Part shown: positions 17,605-26,658 of the stretch, in pieces
How positions within the stretch are numbered: the first letter of the stretch is position 1
Layout: each line of letters starts with the position of its first letter
Origin: Pelagimonas sp.
GTDB lineage: Bacteria; Pseudomonadota; Alphaproteobacteria; Rhodobacterales; Rhodobacteraceae
Assembly: GCA_025210455.1 (NCBI GenBank)
Contig: JAOARQ010000047.1
Span: 1-64,000, forward strand
Reading direction: 5' to 3'
DNA length: 64,000 nt
Made by a program: the position numbers and the translations under genes
The notes under the pieces: model-generated
Told to the model about the DNA's origin: nothing
The model's input: the letters and a program-made list of their open reading frames with translations, nothing else
Database searches by the model: none

Positions 17605-18453
17605 TTATGTCAGAAGATCGCGCAGGCGATCCCCAGTCAGGTTGATGGCCATAACCGCCAGAAGAACGGCAAGACCGGGAAAAATCATGATATATGGCGC
17701 GGTTTGCATATAGGGTTTGCCATCCAAAAGCATCGCCCCCCATTCCGCCGAAGGCGGCTGCACCCCAAAGCCCAGAAAGCTCAGCCCGGACACAGACAGA
17801 ATGGTACGCGACCAGCTGTTTGTCCAAAGCACCAGCAGCGAAGGCATGATATTGGGCAACAGATGCCGCCACAGGATCTGATAGCTGTTCAGCCCGTTCA
17901 ACCGCGCCTGCGTGATGAAATCGCTCTCGCCCAGGCTGACAGTCAGAGCGCGGGCCAGTCGCGCGGCTTTCATCCAACTGACCACGATAAGAGCAATCAC
18001 CAGATTGGTGGTGCTCGGCCCAAAGAGACCGGCAAAAGTCACCGCAGCGATCAGTTCAGGAAAGGCAAAGAAACTATCCGTGATCCGCATGATGGCGAAA
18101 TCCGCCACCCATCCCGACCGGGCCGCAAGCACACCCACGATTGTACCAATCACAAACCCTGTCAGAGAAATCACCAGCGACAATCCCAAAGACCACACCA
18201 CACCATAAAGCAATCTGGTGGCGATATCGCGCCCCAGATGATCTGTCCCCGCCCAGTGAGAGAGGCTTGGCGGGGCAAGCCGGTTTAGAAAATCTGCGGT
18301 GGCCGGGTCATAAGGCGTCAGCCAAAGCCCCATCCCCCAGAGAGCCAGAAATGCCAGCAGAGCACACACAACGCACCGGGTAAATCGCCCAAGCGGATCA
18401 CTTGCAGCACTAAACTCTGGCGCAACCGGCTGAGTTGTCAGGTCATCCGTCAT
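17605..18453 (-). CDS. Nik/Dpp-type ABC transporter permease (DppC-like)
   Basis: This 282-residue membrane protein has the N-terminal OppC-type segment (one helix, about 28-48), the GTDHLGRDIATRLLYG motif before the permease domain, and a BPD_transp_1 domain. The EAA-like loop reads ALTVSLGESDFITQARLNGL. It overlaps the preceding permease gene by four bases (ATGA). It pairs with the DppB-like subunit to form the channel. Members of this class move peptides, nickel or metal-opine complexes. Confidence 0.87.
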   Translation of the reverse strand: MTDDLTTQPVAPEFSAASDPLGRFTRCVVCALLAFLALWGMGLWLTPYDPATADFLNRLAPPSLSHWAGTDHLGRDIATRLLYGVVWSLGLSLVISLTGFVIGTIVGVLAARSGWVADFAIMRITDSFFAFPELIAAVTFAGLFGPSTTNLVIALIVVSWMKAARLARALTVSLGESDFITQARLNGLNSYQILWRHLLPNIMPSLLVLWTNSWSRTILSVSGLSFLGFGVQPPSAEWGAMLLDGKPYMQTAPYIMIFPGLAVLLAVMAINLTGDRLRDLLT

Positions 18454-19397
18454 GACGCGGCCTTTTTGTTCAGATTGCGTGGGTCGCTGAAATGTTGAAC
18501 CGCATCAATCACGCTGTTGATCACCACATAGGCGGTGGCAAAAAACATCACGAGAAACATCACCACAGGCAGATCCCGAGACAGGACTGACCCGGCCAGC
18601 AGAGCCCCCAGCCCTGATCGGGAAAAGGTGAGTTCCACAATCACCGCACCTTCCAGAAGGCTGGCCAGATCAAGACCGATCATGGTCAGTGCAGGCACAA
18701 ATGAATGGCGCAGCACATGGCGGGAAAAGATCTCGTGTTCAGGAATCCCACGCAGGCGCAGGGTTTCAATAAAGGGCTGTTCATAGGCTTCGAGCATGAA
18801 ACTGCGCAGCAGGCGGGTCTGCGAGGCCATGACCCAAAACCCCAGCGTCGCGGCAGGCAGGATCAAATGCGCAAAACTGCCGGTCCCATAGGCAGGCAAC
18901 CACCCCAAATGAACCGAAACCCCAAGGATCAACAACAAAGCCAGCCAATAGTTCGGCATCGCCGCCCCGATTGAGGACAGAATAACCGCGCCACGATCCC
19001 AGACAGTATTGGGATTGCGCACCGCGATCACGGACAGTGCAAAAGCTGCGCATAACCCAATCCCCAGCGACGTTAGCGTCAGGGTGACTGTTTCGCCCAA
19101 GTTCTCAACAAAGATGACCCAGACAGAGGTGCGCGAAGAATAAGACACCCCAAAGTCCCCCCGCAACACATCACTGAGCCAAAGGAAATACTGCTGCAAA
19201 AACGGAGCATCCAGATTGAACTCTTGCCGGATACCTTGCAGGATTTCCGGGGCAATCCCCAGATCCCCCGGATACCGGGCATGGGCGATGGCTTCGGCCT
19301 TATCTCCGGGGGCAAAATGGCTGATTGTGAAGGTGATCAGCGTGATGCCCCAAAGCACCGCCAAAAGCCCGCCAAGCCGTATCAAAAGCGCCTTCAT
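18450..19397 (-). CDS. Nik/Dpp-type ABC transporter permease (DppB-like)
   Basis: This 315-residue inner-membrane permease has the DppB/NikB start (one helix, then APGDKAEA and the conserved LNLDxPF-like segment EFNLDAPFLQQYFLWL) and a C-terminal BPD_transp_1 domain. An EAA-type loop (YEQPFIETLRLRGIPEHEI) contacts the ATPases. It overlaps both neighbours by four bases, indicating tight translational coupling within the operon. Confidence 0.87.
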   Translation of the reverse strand: MKALLIRLGGLLAVLWGITLITFTISHFAPGDKAEAIAHARYPGDLGIAPEILQGIRQEFNLDAPFLQQYFLWLSDVLRGDFGVSYSSRTSVWVIFVENLGETVTLTLTSLGIGLCAAFALSVIAVRNPNTVWDRGAVILSSIGAAMPNYWLALLLILGVSVHLGWLPAYGTGSFAHLILPAATLGFWVMASQTRLLRSFMLEAYEQPFIETLRLRGIPEHEIFSRHVLRHSFVPALTMIGLDLASLLEGAVIVELTFSRSGLGALLAGSVLSRDLPVVMFLVMFFATAYVVINSVIDAVQHFSDPRNLNKKAAS

Positions 19398-20188
19398 GCT
19401 GCGACCTCGGCCAGCACACCAAGGCTTTGCGCTGCCCTGACCAGCTCTTGGGCATAGCCGCTTTCGGGGGCATCAAAAAACGCCTTCCGCGATTGATAGG
19501 CACTGACAGACCCGTCTTTCAGCACCAGAATCTGATCGGCATAAGCCGCTGCAAACCCCAGATCATGTGTGACGGCGATAAACGTCGTGTCAGAGGCGCG
19601 GCGCAAAAGATCCATGCGCAGGGCAATCTTTTTCTGCACAAGCGCATCCAGCGCGCTGAGCGGTTCATCAAAGAAAATCAACTGCGGCTGCGCGATCAAT
19701 GCGCGCGCCAGACAGGCCCGCTGCGCCTGCCCCAGCGACACCTGCGCGGGCTTTCTGTCATAAAATGTCTCGGGCAGTTCCACATCGGTCAGGGCATGCA
19801 AAACACGCCTGCGCAGATCAGCTTTGCTCAGCCTTTCTTGATACAGGCTTTCCGCGATAGAGCGGCCCAGAGTTTGGCGTGGGTTCAATGCGGCCAGCGG
19901 ATCCTGCATCACCCAACGTGCCTGTGGCAGACCAAGCTGTGCTGGCATTGGGCCACCTATGTCAATCCTTGCAGGTGAATACACAAACCGGGCGCATGTG
20001 GCGGGCATCATCCCCTGTAACGCCTTGATCAGCGTCGATTTCCCCGCCCCGCTTTCGCCAATGATGCACAGCATCTGGCCTTTGCGCAGGTCAAACGACA
20101 CATCCGTCAAAAGCGGCCTATCGCCGACACAAACGTTCAGCTGTGACACAGACAGCAACAGATCATTCGGCAGCACGACGCACCTCAT
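19394..20188 (-). CDS. Nik/Dpp-type ABC transporter ATP-binding protein (second ATPase)
   Basis: This 264-residue ABC ATPase has Walker A GESGAGKST, the signature VSLGQAQRACLARAL (the usual SGGQ is changed to SLGQ), Walker B LIFFDEPLSALDALVQ and switch TFIAVTHDLGFA. The ATG at 20188 overlaps the previous gene by 26 nt. A GTG at 20176, which has GAGG 7 nt upstream, is an equally likely start and would shorten the protein by four residues. It matches the F/E subunit of Nik/Dpp systems and pairs with the ATPase encoded just before it. Confidence 0.83.
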   Translation of the reverse strand: MRCVVLPNDLLLSVSQLNVCVGDRPLLTDVSFDLRKGQMLCIIGESGAGKSTLIKALQGMMPATCARFVYSPARIDIGGPMPAQLGLPQARWVMQDPLAALNPRQTLGRSIAESLYQERLSKADLRRRVLHALTDVELPETFYDRKPAQVSLGQAQRACLARALIAQPQLIFFDEPLSALDALVQKKIALRMDLLRRASDTTFIAVTHDLGFAAAYADQILVLKDGSVSAYQSRKAFFDAPESGYAQELVRAAQSLGVLAEVAA

Positions 20189-20948
20189 GGAACGTGGTTT
20201 GCCAATGGCGGTGCGCCACCAGATCCTGCGTATAGGCGCATTGCGGATCTGACAGCAGCCGCTCTGTCGGGCCGCTCTCGACCAGCGCACCCTGCGCCAT
20301 AACCGCGATCTTGGTCGCGAATTGCGCCGCCAGCGCCAGATCATGCGTCACCATCAAAACCGGAATGCCCTGCGATTGTGCCGTCTTGCGCACTTCCTCT
20401 AGCACCTGCGCGGCAATCAGAGGATCCAGTGCCGAGGTGGGTTCGTCCAAAATCAAAAGTCTTGGCCTTTCAATCAAAGCCATCGCCAGCAGCAGGCGTT
20501 GCTGCATGCCCCGGCTCCAATGATGCGGAAAGCTTTCAGCCAGTGCCGGCAACCCCAGCGCGTGCAGCACGGCGTTTTGATCTGCGGCGCTCAGTGGCGA
20601 TTTCCGTCTTGCCAGCTGTTGCCATTGCCAGCGCAGACGGCGCAGCGGATCAAACCCATGTGCAGGGCTTTGCGGCACCAGCGCAATCCCCCTGCGATCG
20701 GGGGCCTTGGGCGACAGGCAATCCCAACGATCCCCATCAAAAACAATCTCACCGGATGTCGGACGCGCCGGTCTGCGCAGCCCCATGATCAACCGCAACA
20801 GCGTAGACTTGCCTGCGCCCGAGCCACCAACCACGGCCAGCCAATCCCCGGCAGAAATTTCAAGAGAAATGTCACGCAATACACCCTGTCTGCCGATCTG
20901 AGCAGACAGGGCATTGATAGCCAGAACCGGGGTGGGGTTACTTGGCAA
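20163..20948 (-). CDS. Nik/Dpp-type ABC transporter ATP-binding protein (first ATPase)
   Basis: This ABC ATPase of about 261 residues has Walker A GGSGAGKST, the signature SRGMQQRLLLAMAL (SRGMQQ in place of LSGGQ, as in some DppD/NikD proteins), Walker [17 protein letters not shown] and switch VLMVTHDLAL. No ATG is available. A TTG at 20948 has GGAG 7 nt upstream and overlaps the binding-protein stop by 11 nt; a TTG at 20969 is the other choice. It forms the heterodimeric motor with the next gene product. Confidence 0.8.
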   Translation of the reverse strand: MPSNPTPVLAINALSAQIGRQGVLRDISLEISAGDWLAVVGGSGAGKSTLLRLIMGLRRPARPTSGEIVFDGDRWDCLSPKAPDRRGIALVPQSPAHGFDPLRRLRWQWQQLARRKSPLSAADQNAVLHALGLPALAESFPHHWSRGMQQRLLLAMALIERPRLLILDEPTSALDPLIAAQVLEEVRKTAQSQGIPVLMVTHDLALAAQFATKIAVMAQGALVESGPTERLLSDPQCAYTQDLVAHRHWQTTFHEVRRAAE

Positions 20949-22503
20949 TCGCCAGCTCCGGCGTGGCAAAGTAAGTCTCGGCCGGGTGGATCTGATAGCC
21001 TTCGACCTTGCCGTTGCCCACCGAGACCTGCGTCTTATGGAACACCGGAATCACCGGCAGATCGCGATTGATGATCTCCTGGATCTTGGCATAGATCGGC
21101 TGGCGTTCTTCGGTTGTAAACAGGCTGCGCCCCTGTTCCAAAAGCGCATCCAGTTCCGGGTTGGAATAGCCAGAGACGTTATAGCTTGCCCCGGTGGCGA
21201 CCAGCGTGCTGGGGAAGTAATCGGGATCCCCCTGCGGGGCCGTGCCCCAGGCCTGCAGATGCAGATCAATCTCGCCAGCTTTCAGGGCATCATTGTTCGC
21301 TCCGAATTCGCCCATGGCGATTTCCGCCCCAAGACCAATCTGTTGCAACAGAACCTGCGAAATCTCCAGCGTCGGGCGCAGCGCCGCGCGCCCTTCATAG
21401 CTGCGCAGTTTCAACACAATATCTTCGCCATTCAATTCGCGAATGCCATTGCCATCGCTGTCTTTGATCCCCGCTGCATCCAACAGCTCTTGTGCTTTTG
21501 CGGGATCATAGGGCAACGACAGATCCGCATTGGCCCAAGAGGCCATATTGGCCGGGAAAAGCGTATTGGCCGGTGTCCCACCAACGCCAACCAATGCGGC
21601 GGCAACGATGGTATCACGATCCAGCCCCAAAGACACCGCTTCGCGCAGGATCGGATCTGCCAATGGCCCTTTGGTCATATTCGGCTGGAAAAAGAACAGC
21701 CGCGTGGTGGCGCCCGAAAACAGCTGGCCCTGCCCGTCTGTCTTCAGCTTGGCGAAATCCGGCTCGGGGTAGTTGGTCACAAGATCCACATCGCCCGCCT
21801 GCAATGCCAGCGCCGCAACTGATGGATCAGAGATCGCGTCGATCTTAAGCTTGTCCAACTTGGGGGCACCGCCCCAATAGTTCGCAAAACCTTTGACCTC
21901 ATATGATTTTTCCGCTTCGGCCTTAACAAAGACAAAGGGGCCAGTGCCAATCAGCGGCAGCGCATCGGTTCCGTCTTTCATCACCGCTGCGGAAGGCTCG
22001 GTCAGCGACCACAAGAACGCGGAATTCGGTTCTTTGGTTTTGAAAATCAGCGTTTTCGCATCCGGGGTCTGAATTTCGGCGATGCCCAGCAGCTTTGACA
22101 GGCGCGGGTTATGGGCTGTGTGGCCCTCGATATCAAGTTTCGCAAATGAGTCTTTGACAGATTGCGCCGTGACGGGCGTGCCGTCATGAAACTTGACCCC
22201 ATCACGCAGGGTCAGTTTCCACTCTGTCGGAGACAGGTTTTCGTAAGACACCGCCAACCGAGGCTGCATCGACATGTCATAGCCCAAGCCGATCAGCGTT
22301 TCCGACACACCGGCCCGATTGCTCAGCCAGCCATTTTGCCGCGCGCGGGGATCTGGAACGCTGCTTTTGGGGCCGAACGGCGCGGCTACGATCATGGTCT
22401 CCTGTGCAGAAACATGCTTGGCCGTCAGGGGGCTAAAGGCCGCGACAGCCGCCAAAAGAGACATTGAAAGAGACGCGCCTATCTTTGGCGAAACAATCGA
22501 CAT
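20938..22503 (-). CDS. Nik/Dpp-type periplasmic substrate-binding protein
   Basis: This is an SBP_bac_5 family protein of 521 residues. A signal peptide of about 33 residues ends HVSAQ, and the mature start ETMIVAAPFGPKSSVPDPR precedes the family signature around GVSETLIGLGYDMSMQPRLA. It is the first gene of the leftward operon. The family binds peptides, nickel or metal-chelator complexes. With a TonB receptor and a siderophore reductase adjacent, a metallophore complex is the favoured ligand, but a peptide cannot be ruled out. Confidence 0.85.
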   Translation of the reverse strand: MSIVSPKIGASLSMSLLAAVAAFSPLTAKHVSAQETMIVAAPFGPKSSVPDPRARQNGWLSNRAGVSETLIGLGYDMSMQPRLAVSYENLSPTEWKLTLRDGVKFHDGTPVTAQSVKDSFAKLDIEGHTAHNPRLSKLLGIAEIQTPDAKTLIFKTKEPNSAFLWSLTEPSAAVMKDGTDALPLIGTGPFVFVKAEAEKSYEVKGFANYWGGAPKLDKLKIDAISDPSVAALALQAGDVDLVTNYPEPDFAKLKTDGQGQLFSGATTRLFFFQPNMTKGPLADPILREAVSLGLDRDTIVAAALVGVGGTPANTLFPANMASWANADLSLPYDPAKAQELLDAAGIKDSDGNGIRELNGEDIVLKLRSYEGRAALRPTLEISQVLLQQIGLGAEIAMGEFGANNDALKAGEIDLHLQAWGTAPQGDPDYFPSTLVATGASYNVSGYSNPELDALLEQGRSLFTTEERQPIYAKIQEIINRDLPVIPVFHKTQVSVGNGKVEGYQIHPAETYFATPELAIAK

Positions 22504-22547
22504 TTATAAGTTCCCTTGAACCAAGTTTATGATGACTGTTTCACTAA

Positions 22548-22567
22548 GATATACGTTATAACATATC
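22548..22567. promoter_or_regulatory. AT-rich imperfect palindrome upstream of the ABC operon
   Basis: GATATACGTTATAACATATC has the perfect core GTTATAAC with near-symmetric flanks. It is 45 bp upstream of the leftward binding-protein start codon. It could be a repressor or activator site for that operon. A degenerate match to the iron-type palindrome (TGACTGTTTCACTAA, 22533-22547) lies next to it. Confidence 0.35.
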
Positions 22568-22660
22568 AATATCATTCTTTCTAAGCGTTGACAGAAATCC
22601 ACACCACGTCATCGCGATTGTCTGGCAAGCACGAACGCCACCCCATGCTAAAACTCTGGG

Positions 22661-22679
22661 TTCGAAAATCCGTTTCGAA
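22661..22679. promoter_or_regulatory. Perfect inverted repeat TTCGAAA-N5-TTTCGAA
   Basis: Seven-base arms flank a 5-nt spacer, 85 bp before the CoA-transferase start codon and beyond the LacI-like palindromes. It is a candidate operator for an unidentified regulator. Confidence 0.45.
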
Positions 22680-22693
22680 TCCTCTTGCGGAAA

Positions 22694-22729
22694 TTGGAAC
22701 GTTCTAGTACTCATATTGGAACGTTCCAT
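22694..22729. promoter_or_regulatory. Two LacI-like operators with centres 22 bp apart
   Basis: TTGGAACGTTCTAG (22694-22707) and TTGGAACGTTCCAT (22716-22729) are palindromes with a central CG, the hallmark of LacI-family operators. Their centres are 22 bp apart, two helical turns. A partial third copy, CGAACGTTTT, follows at 22734. They lie 35-70 bp before the first gene of the catabolic cluster that encodes a LacI-family regulator at 34342. Confidence 0.55.
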
Positions 22730-22763
22730 AAATCGAACGTTTTGACTGAGGAAAGGATAAGAC

Positions 22764-24335
22764 ATGTCGAAAATCACCTCTGCTGCTGATGTGGTTTCGC
22801 GAATCCCCGATGATGCGGTGGTGTCTGTCTCTTCTTCCTCGACATTGGGCTGCCCCGATCTGGTACTCAAAGCGATCGGCGAACGATTCCAGGCAGAAGG
22901 CCATCCACGCAACATCACGTCGCTGCACCCGATTGCGGCGGGCGATGTTTATGGCGTCAAAGGCATGGATCACATCGCCAAAGACGGCCTGCTTAGCCGC
23001 GTGCTGGCCGGATCTTACCCTTCTGGGCCCTCCAACGTCGAGATGCCGGAAATCTGGAAAATGATCGTCGAAGATCGCGTGGCCGCCTATAACGTGCCGT
23101 CAGGTATCATGTTTGACATGCACCGCGAAGCGGCGGCCCGCCGTCCGGGCGTGCTGACGCAGGTTGGACTGGACACTTTTGTTGATCCCAACCGTCAGGG
23201 GTGCGCGATGAATGACAAGGGTGCGCAATCCCCCATTGTCAGCCGTGTTGAATTTGCCGGTGACACATGGCTGCATTTTCCCAATGTCACCCCCAATGTC
23301 GCCATTATCCGCGCCACAACCGCAGATGAACGCGGCAACCTGACCTATGAACACGAAGGCGCTTATCTTGGCGGGCTGGAACAGGCGATCTGCGTTCGCA
23401 ACAACGGCGGTATCGTGATCGCGCAGGTCAAACGCCTGACCGCCAATGGAAGCCTGCGTCCGCATGATGTGCGGGTGCCGGGGCATCTTGTGGATTTTGT
23501 GGTCATCGACCCTGATCAGAAACAGACCACCGAAACGCTGTATGATCCGGCGATCTCAGGGCAGGTGATGCGCCCGTGGGATAGTTTTACCCTCGCCGAT
23601 CATGGGGTTGAAAAGGTCATCGCCCGCCGTGCCGCGCTGGAATTAAGCCGTGGCATGACAGCCAATCTGGGCTTTGGCATCAGTGCCATGGTGCCCCGTA
23701 TCCTGCTGGAAGAAGGGCACCCCGATGCGGTGACCTGGGCGATCGAACAGGGTGCGGTTGGTGGCGTGCCCCTGACTGGCTTTGCCTTTGGCTGTGCATC
23801 AAATGCTGACGCCTATGTGCCCTCCCCCCAGCAGTTCATTTACTTTCAAGGGGCCGGGTTTGATGCCTCGTTCCTGTCGTTTCTGGAAATCGACGTCGAA
23901 GGCAATGTGAATGTTTCGAAGCTTGGCAAAAAACCTTATCTGACGGCAGGTTGTGGTGGCTTTGTCGATATCACCGCCCGTGCCAAAAAGATCATCTTTT
24001 CCGGCTGGTTCGAAGCTGGCGCCAAAATTGAACTGACCCAAAGCGGCATTGATATCAAAGCGCCGGGCAAATTCACCAAGATGGTCGATCAAGTTGAACA
24101 TGTGACCTTCTCGGGCAAACGCGCGCTCGAACTGGGGCAGGATGTTATGTATGTGACCGAACGCTGTGTCATCCGCCTGACAAAAGACGGGCTGGTCGCG
24201 ACCGAAATCATGCCCGGTGTGGATCCCGAAAAACATATCATTGCGGCCTCGCAGGGGCGGGTGAAGATCGCTGAAAACGCAAGGGTCATGTCGCCCACGC
24301 TTCTGTCTGAAACCCCAATGGGCCTGACACTATGA
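22764..24335 (+). CDS. Family I CoA-transferase (acetate/propionate CoA-transferase type)
   Basis: This 523-residue protein resembles YdiF/Pct enzymes, with the alpha and beta CoA-transferase domains fused (about residues 1-275 and 280-523). The catalytic glutamate is E328 in the EQGAVGGVP motif. Such enzymes move CoA from acetyl-CoA or another donor to a carboxylate by a glutamyl-CoA intermediate. It is the first gene of the cluster, downstream of the LacI-like operators, and overlaps the enoyl-CoA hydratase gene by four bases. It would therefore activate a carboxylic acid for the hydratase. The substrate is unknown. Confidence 0.87.
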   Translation: MSKITSAADVVSRIPDDAVVSVSSSSTLGCPDLVLKAIGERFQAEGHPRNITSLHPIAAGDVYGVKGMDHIAKDGLLSRVLAGSYPSGPSNVEMPEIWKMIVEDRVAAYNVPSGIMFDMHREAAARRPGVLTQVGLDTFVDPNRQGCAMNDKGAQSPIVSRVEFAGDTWLHFPNVTPNVAIIRATTADERGNLTYEHEGAYLGGLEQAICVRNNGGIVIAQVKRLTANGSLRPHDVRVPGHLVDFVVIDPDQKQTTETLYDPAISGQVMRPWDSFTLADHGVEKVIARRAALELSRGMTANLGFGISAMVPRILLEEGHPDAVTWAIEQGAVGGVPLTGFAFGCASNADAYVPSPQQFIYFQGAGFDASFLSFLEIDVEGNVNVSKLGKKPYLTAGCGGFVDITARAKKIIFSGWFEAGAKIELTQSGIDIKAPGKFTKMVDQVEHVTFSGKRALELGQDVMYVTERCVIRLTKDGLVATEIMPGVDPEKHIIAASQGRVKIAENARVMSPTLLSETPMGLTL

Positions 24336-25099
24336 GCCAGATAATCTGCACATATCACGGCACCGCAGCAGTTCTCACGCTATGCAATGTGTCAAAGCTG
24401 AATGCGCTGACCATGGGGATGCTGCGCCAACTGGACGGTTTCTTGATTGATATCGAACGCGACGATGACATCCGCTGTGTGATCCTGACCGGCGAAGGCC
24501 CCAAAGCCTTTTGCTGCGGCGCGGATATCGCTGAATGGGGGCCGCTGAAGCCCGCTGAATTTGCCCGCTTCTGGGTGCGCGAAGGCCATCGCATCTATGA
24601 TCGGCTAACCCGATTCAGCAAACCAACCATTGGTGCAATAAATGGCCATGCCTTTGGGGGTGGTCTGGAACTGGCCGCCGCCTGCGACCTGCGCATTATG
24701 TCTCAGCGCGCGACACTTGCTCTGCCGGAAGCCAAAGTTGGCATTGTGCCCGGCTGGTCCGGTACGCAACGTCTCACCCGACTGCTGCCGGAACCGGTTG
24801 TGAAGGAAATGGCGCTCTTTGGCCGGCGCATCTCGGCCCAGCGGGCCCATGATCTGGGGTTTGCTGCGGATCTTGCCGACGACGCGCTGGCAGCCGCGCT
24901 GGATCTGGCGGCGCAGCTTGGCGATGTATCGCCACGGGCCAATGAGCTGACCAAAGCCATGATTCACGGGGCCGTGGGCGAAGATCAGGCCGCTGTGATT
25001 GAAACACTGGGCAGCGCAGCCGCCGCCGCCAGCGCAGACCGTGACGAAGGCGTGCGCGCCTTCCTTGAAAAAACCCCTGCAAAATTCACCGGGCAGTAA
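24332..25099 (+). CDS. Enoyl-CoA hydratase/isomerase family protein
   Basis: This is a crotonase-fold protein of 255 residues. It has the oxyanion-hole segments FCCGADIAEW and INGHAFGGGLELAAACDLR and the active-site LPEAKVGIVPGWSGTQRL, where the usual PGxGGTQ reads PGWSGTQ. It adds water to, or isomerises, an unsaturated acyl-CoA. It is coupled to the CoA-transferase gene by an ATGA overlap and followed 4 nt later by an aldehyde dehydrogenase. Some crotonase homologues of this type act on carnitine-like or branched substrates, so the exact reaction is open. Confidence 0.87.
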   Translation: MSQIICTYHGTAAVLTLCNVSKLNALTMGMLRQLDGFLIDIERDDDIRCVILTGEGPKAFCCGADIAEWGPLKPAEFARFWVREGHRIYDRLTRFSKPTIGAINGHAFGGGLELAAACDLRIMSQRATLALPEAKVGIVPGWSGTQRLTRLLPEPVVKEMALFGRRISAQRAHDLGFAADLADDALAAALDLAAQLGDVSPRANELTKAMIHGAVGEDQAAVIETLGSAAAAASADRDEGVRAFLEKTPAKFTGQ

Positions 25100-25103
25100 A
25101 GAC

Positions 25104-26627
25104 ATGAAAGATATCACAATTAACACCGCCATTGCTTATGATCTGCCCCCGGCGTTTTCGGGCCGCCATCTGATTGATGGCGCATGGATCGAAAACGCCC
25201 AGACATTTGAACGGGTCTCTCCCTCACATGGTACTGTCGTCAGCGTGTCCGCACAGGGCGGTGTGGAAGAAACCAATGCCGCAATTGCCGCCGCGCGCAA
25301 AGCCTTTGACGCCGGCCTCTGGAGCCGCATTTCAGGCAAAGAGCGCGCCGCAGTTCTGCTGAAAGTCGCGGATCTGATCGAAGCCAATGTCGAACGCATC
25401 GCGGTTCAGGAAACACTGGAAAGCGGCAAGCCGATCTCGCAGGCGCGTGGCGAAGTCGGCGGTGCCGCAGATCTCTGGCGCTATGCCGCCGCTTTGGCCC
25501 GAACATCCCATGGCGACAGCCATAATTCTCTGGGCGAAGACATGCTGGGCGTGGTTGTCAAAGACCCCATAGGCGTTGTGTCGATCATCACACCCTGGAA
25601 CTTCCCTTTCTGGATCCTGAGCCAGAAACTGCCCTTTGCTCTGGCGGCAGGATGCACCGTGGTGGTGAAACCTTCGGAAATGACCCCCTCTTCGACCGTC
25701 ATGATGGGCGAGCTGCTGATCGAAGCGGGTTTGCCCGCAGGTGTCTGTAACATCGTGCTGGGGCATGGGGAACCAGTGGGCAGCCTGATGTCGACCCACG
25801 AAGATGTTGATATGGTGACGTTCACCGGCTCAACCGCAGTGGGCAAGCTGATCACCAAGGCCTCTTCCGGGACGTTGAAGAAAGTCGCGCTTGAACTGGG
25901 GGGCAAGAACCCGCAGGTGATCTTTCCCGATGCGGATCTGGAAAATGCGGCGGATGCGGTCACCTTTGGGGTCTATTTCAACGTTGGCCAGTGCTGCAAT
26001 TCGTCCAGCCGGATCATCGTGCATGAAGACATCGCCGAAGATTTCGTGGCACGCGTGGTCGCCCTGTCGCGCAGCGTCAAATTCGGCGATCCGCTGGATG
26101 ACAGCACACAGGTTGGGGCCATTGTTACGCCCGAACACAATGCAAAGATTGATGGCTATGTGAAAGATGCCGCCTCTGCAGGGGCGAGGATCGAACTGGG
26201 TGGTGATCCCCTGCAGGTCGACGGTCTGGGCACACAGTTTTACCAGCCCACGGTCATCAGCCATGTCACCCCTGACATGCCGATCGCCCGCGAAGAGGTC
26301 TTTGGCCCGGTTCTGACAGTCCTGACTTTCAAAACCCTCGACGAGGCCATCGCACTGACAAACGACAGCGATTACGGCCTCTCTGCCGGTGTCTGGAGCA
26401 ATGACATTCACACCTGCCTTGAGTTTTCGCGCCGCGCCCATGCAGGCACGGTTTGGACAAACACCTGGATGGATGGCTATCCCGAACTGGCCTTTGGCGG
26501 CGTCAAGCAATCCGGTCAGGGGCGGGAAATTGGCCGCTACGGATTTGAAGAATTCCTTGAGGTGAAATCTCTGGTGATGCGCGTTGGCCGCGACAGCCGG
26601 ACACCCTGGGTTCAAAAGGGTGCCTGA
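25104..26627 (+). CDS. NAD(P)-dependent aldehyde dehydrogenase
   Basis: This 507-residue protein carries the standard ALDH features: the cofactor segment PWNFPFWILSQKLPFALAAG, FTGSTAVGK, the general base E264 in LELGGKNPQ and the catalytic C298 in GQCCNSS. E and C are 34 residues apart as in other ALDHs. It oxidises an aldehyde to an acid in the cytoplasm. The ATG at 25104 is chosen because the longer frame lies wholly inside the hydratase gene. It may feed an acid to the CoA-transferase or accept the aldehyde made by the downstream GMC enzyme. Confidence 0.9.
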   Translation: MKDITINTAIAYDLPPAFSGRHLIDGAWIENAQTFERVSPSHGTVVSVSAQGGVEETNAAIAAARKAFDAGLWSRISGKERAAVLLKVADLIEANVERIAVQETLESGKPISQARGEVGGAADLWRYAAALARTSHGDSHNSLGEDMLGVVVKDPIGVVSIITPWNFPFWILSQKLPFALAAGCTVVVKPSEMTPSSTVMMGELLIEAGLPAGVCNIVLGHGEPVGSLMSTHEDVDMVTFTGSTAVGKLITKASSGTLKKVALELGGKNPQVIFPDADLENAADAVTFGVYFNVGQCCNSSSRIIVHEDIAEDFVARVVALSRSVKFGDPLDDSTQVGAIVTPEHNAKIDGYVKDAASAGARIELGGDPLQVDGLGTQFYQPTVISHVTPDMPIAREEVFGPVLTVLTFKTLDEAIALTNDSDYGLSAGVWSNDIHTCLEFSRRAHAGTVWTNTWMDGYPELAFGGVKQSGQGREIGRYGFEEFLEVKSLVMRVGRDSRTPWVQKGA

Positions 26628-26658
26628 CAGGCACTGATAAACGCAAAGGGAGGAAACC

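Noticed and set aside
17414-17977. 187-residue minus-strand frame between the EamA and permease genes
   Set aside because: It overlaps both genes in another frame and shows no homology-like pattern; the two flanking genes account for the DNA.
22764-25099. Carnitine catabolism for the CoA-transferase/crotonase/ALDH start of the cluster
   Set aside because: No carnitine dehydrogenase, betaine transporter or type III CoA-transferase is adjacent. The transporter in the cluster is of sugar type and the last enzymes are KDG kinase and KDPG aldolase.
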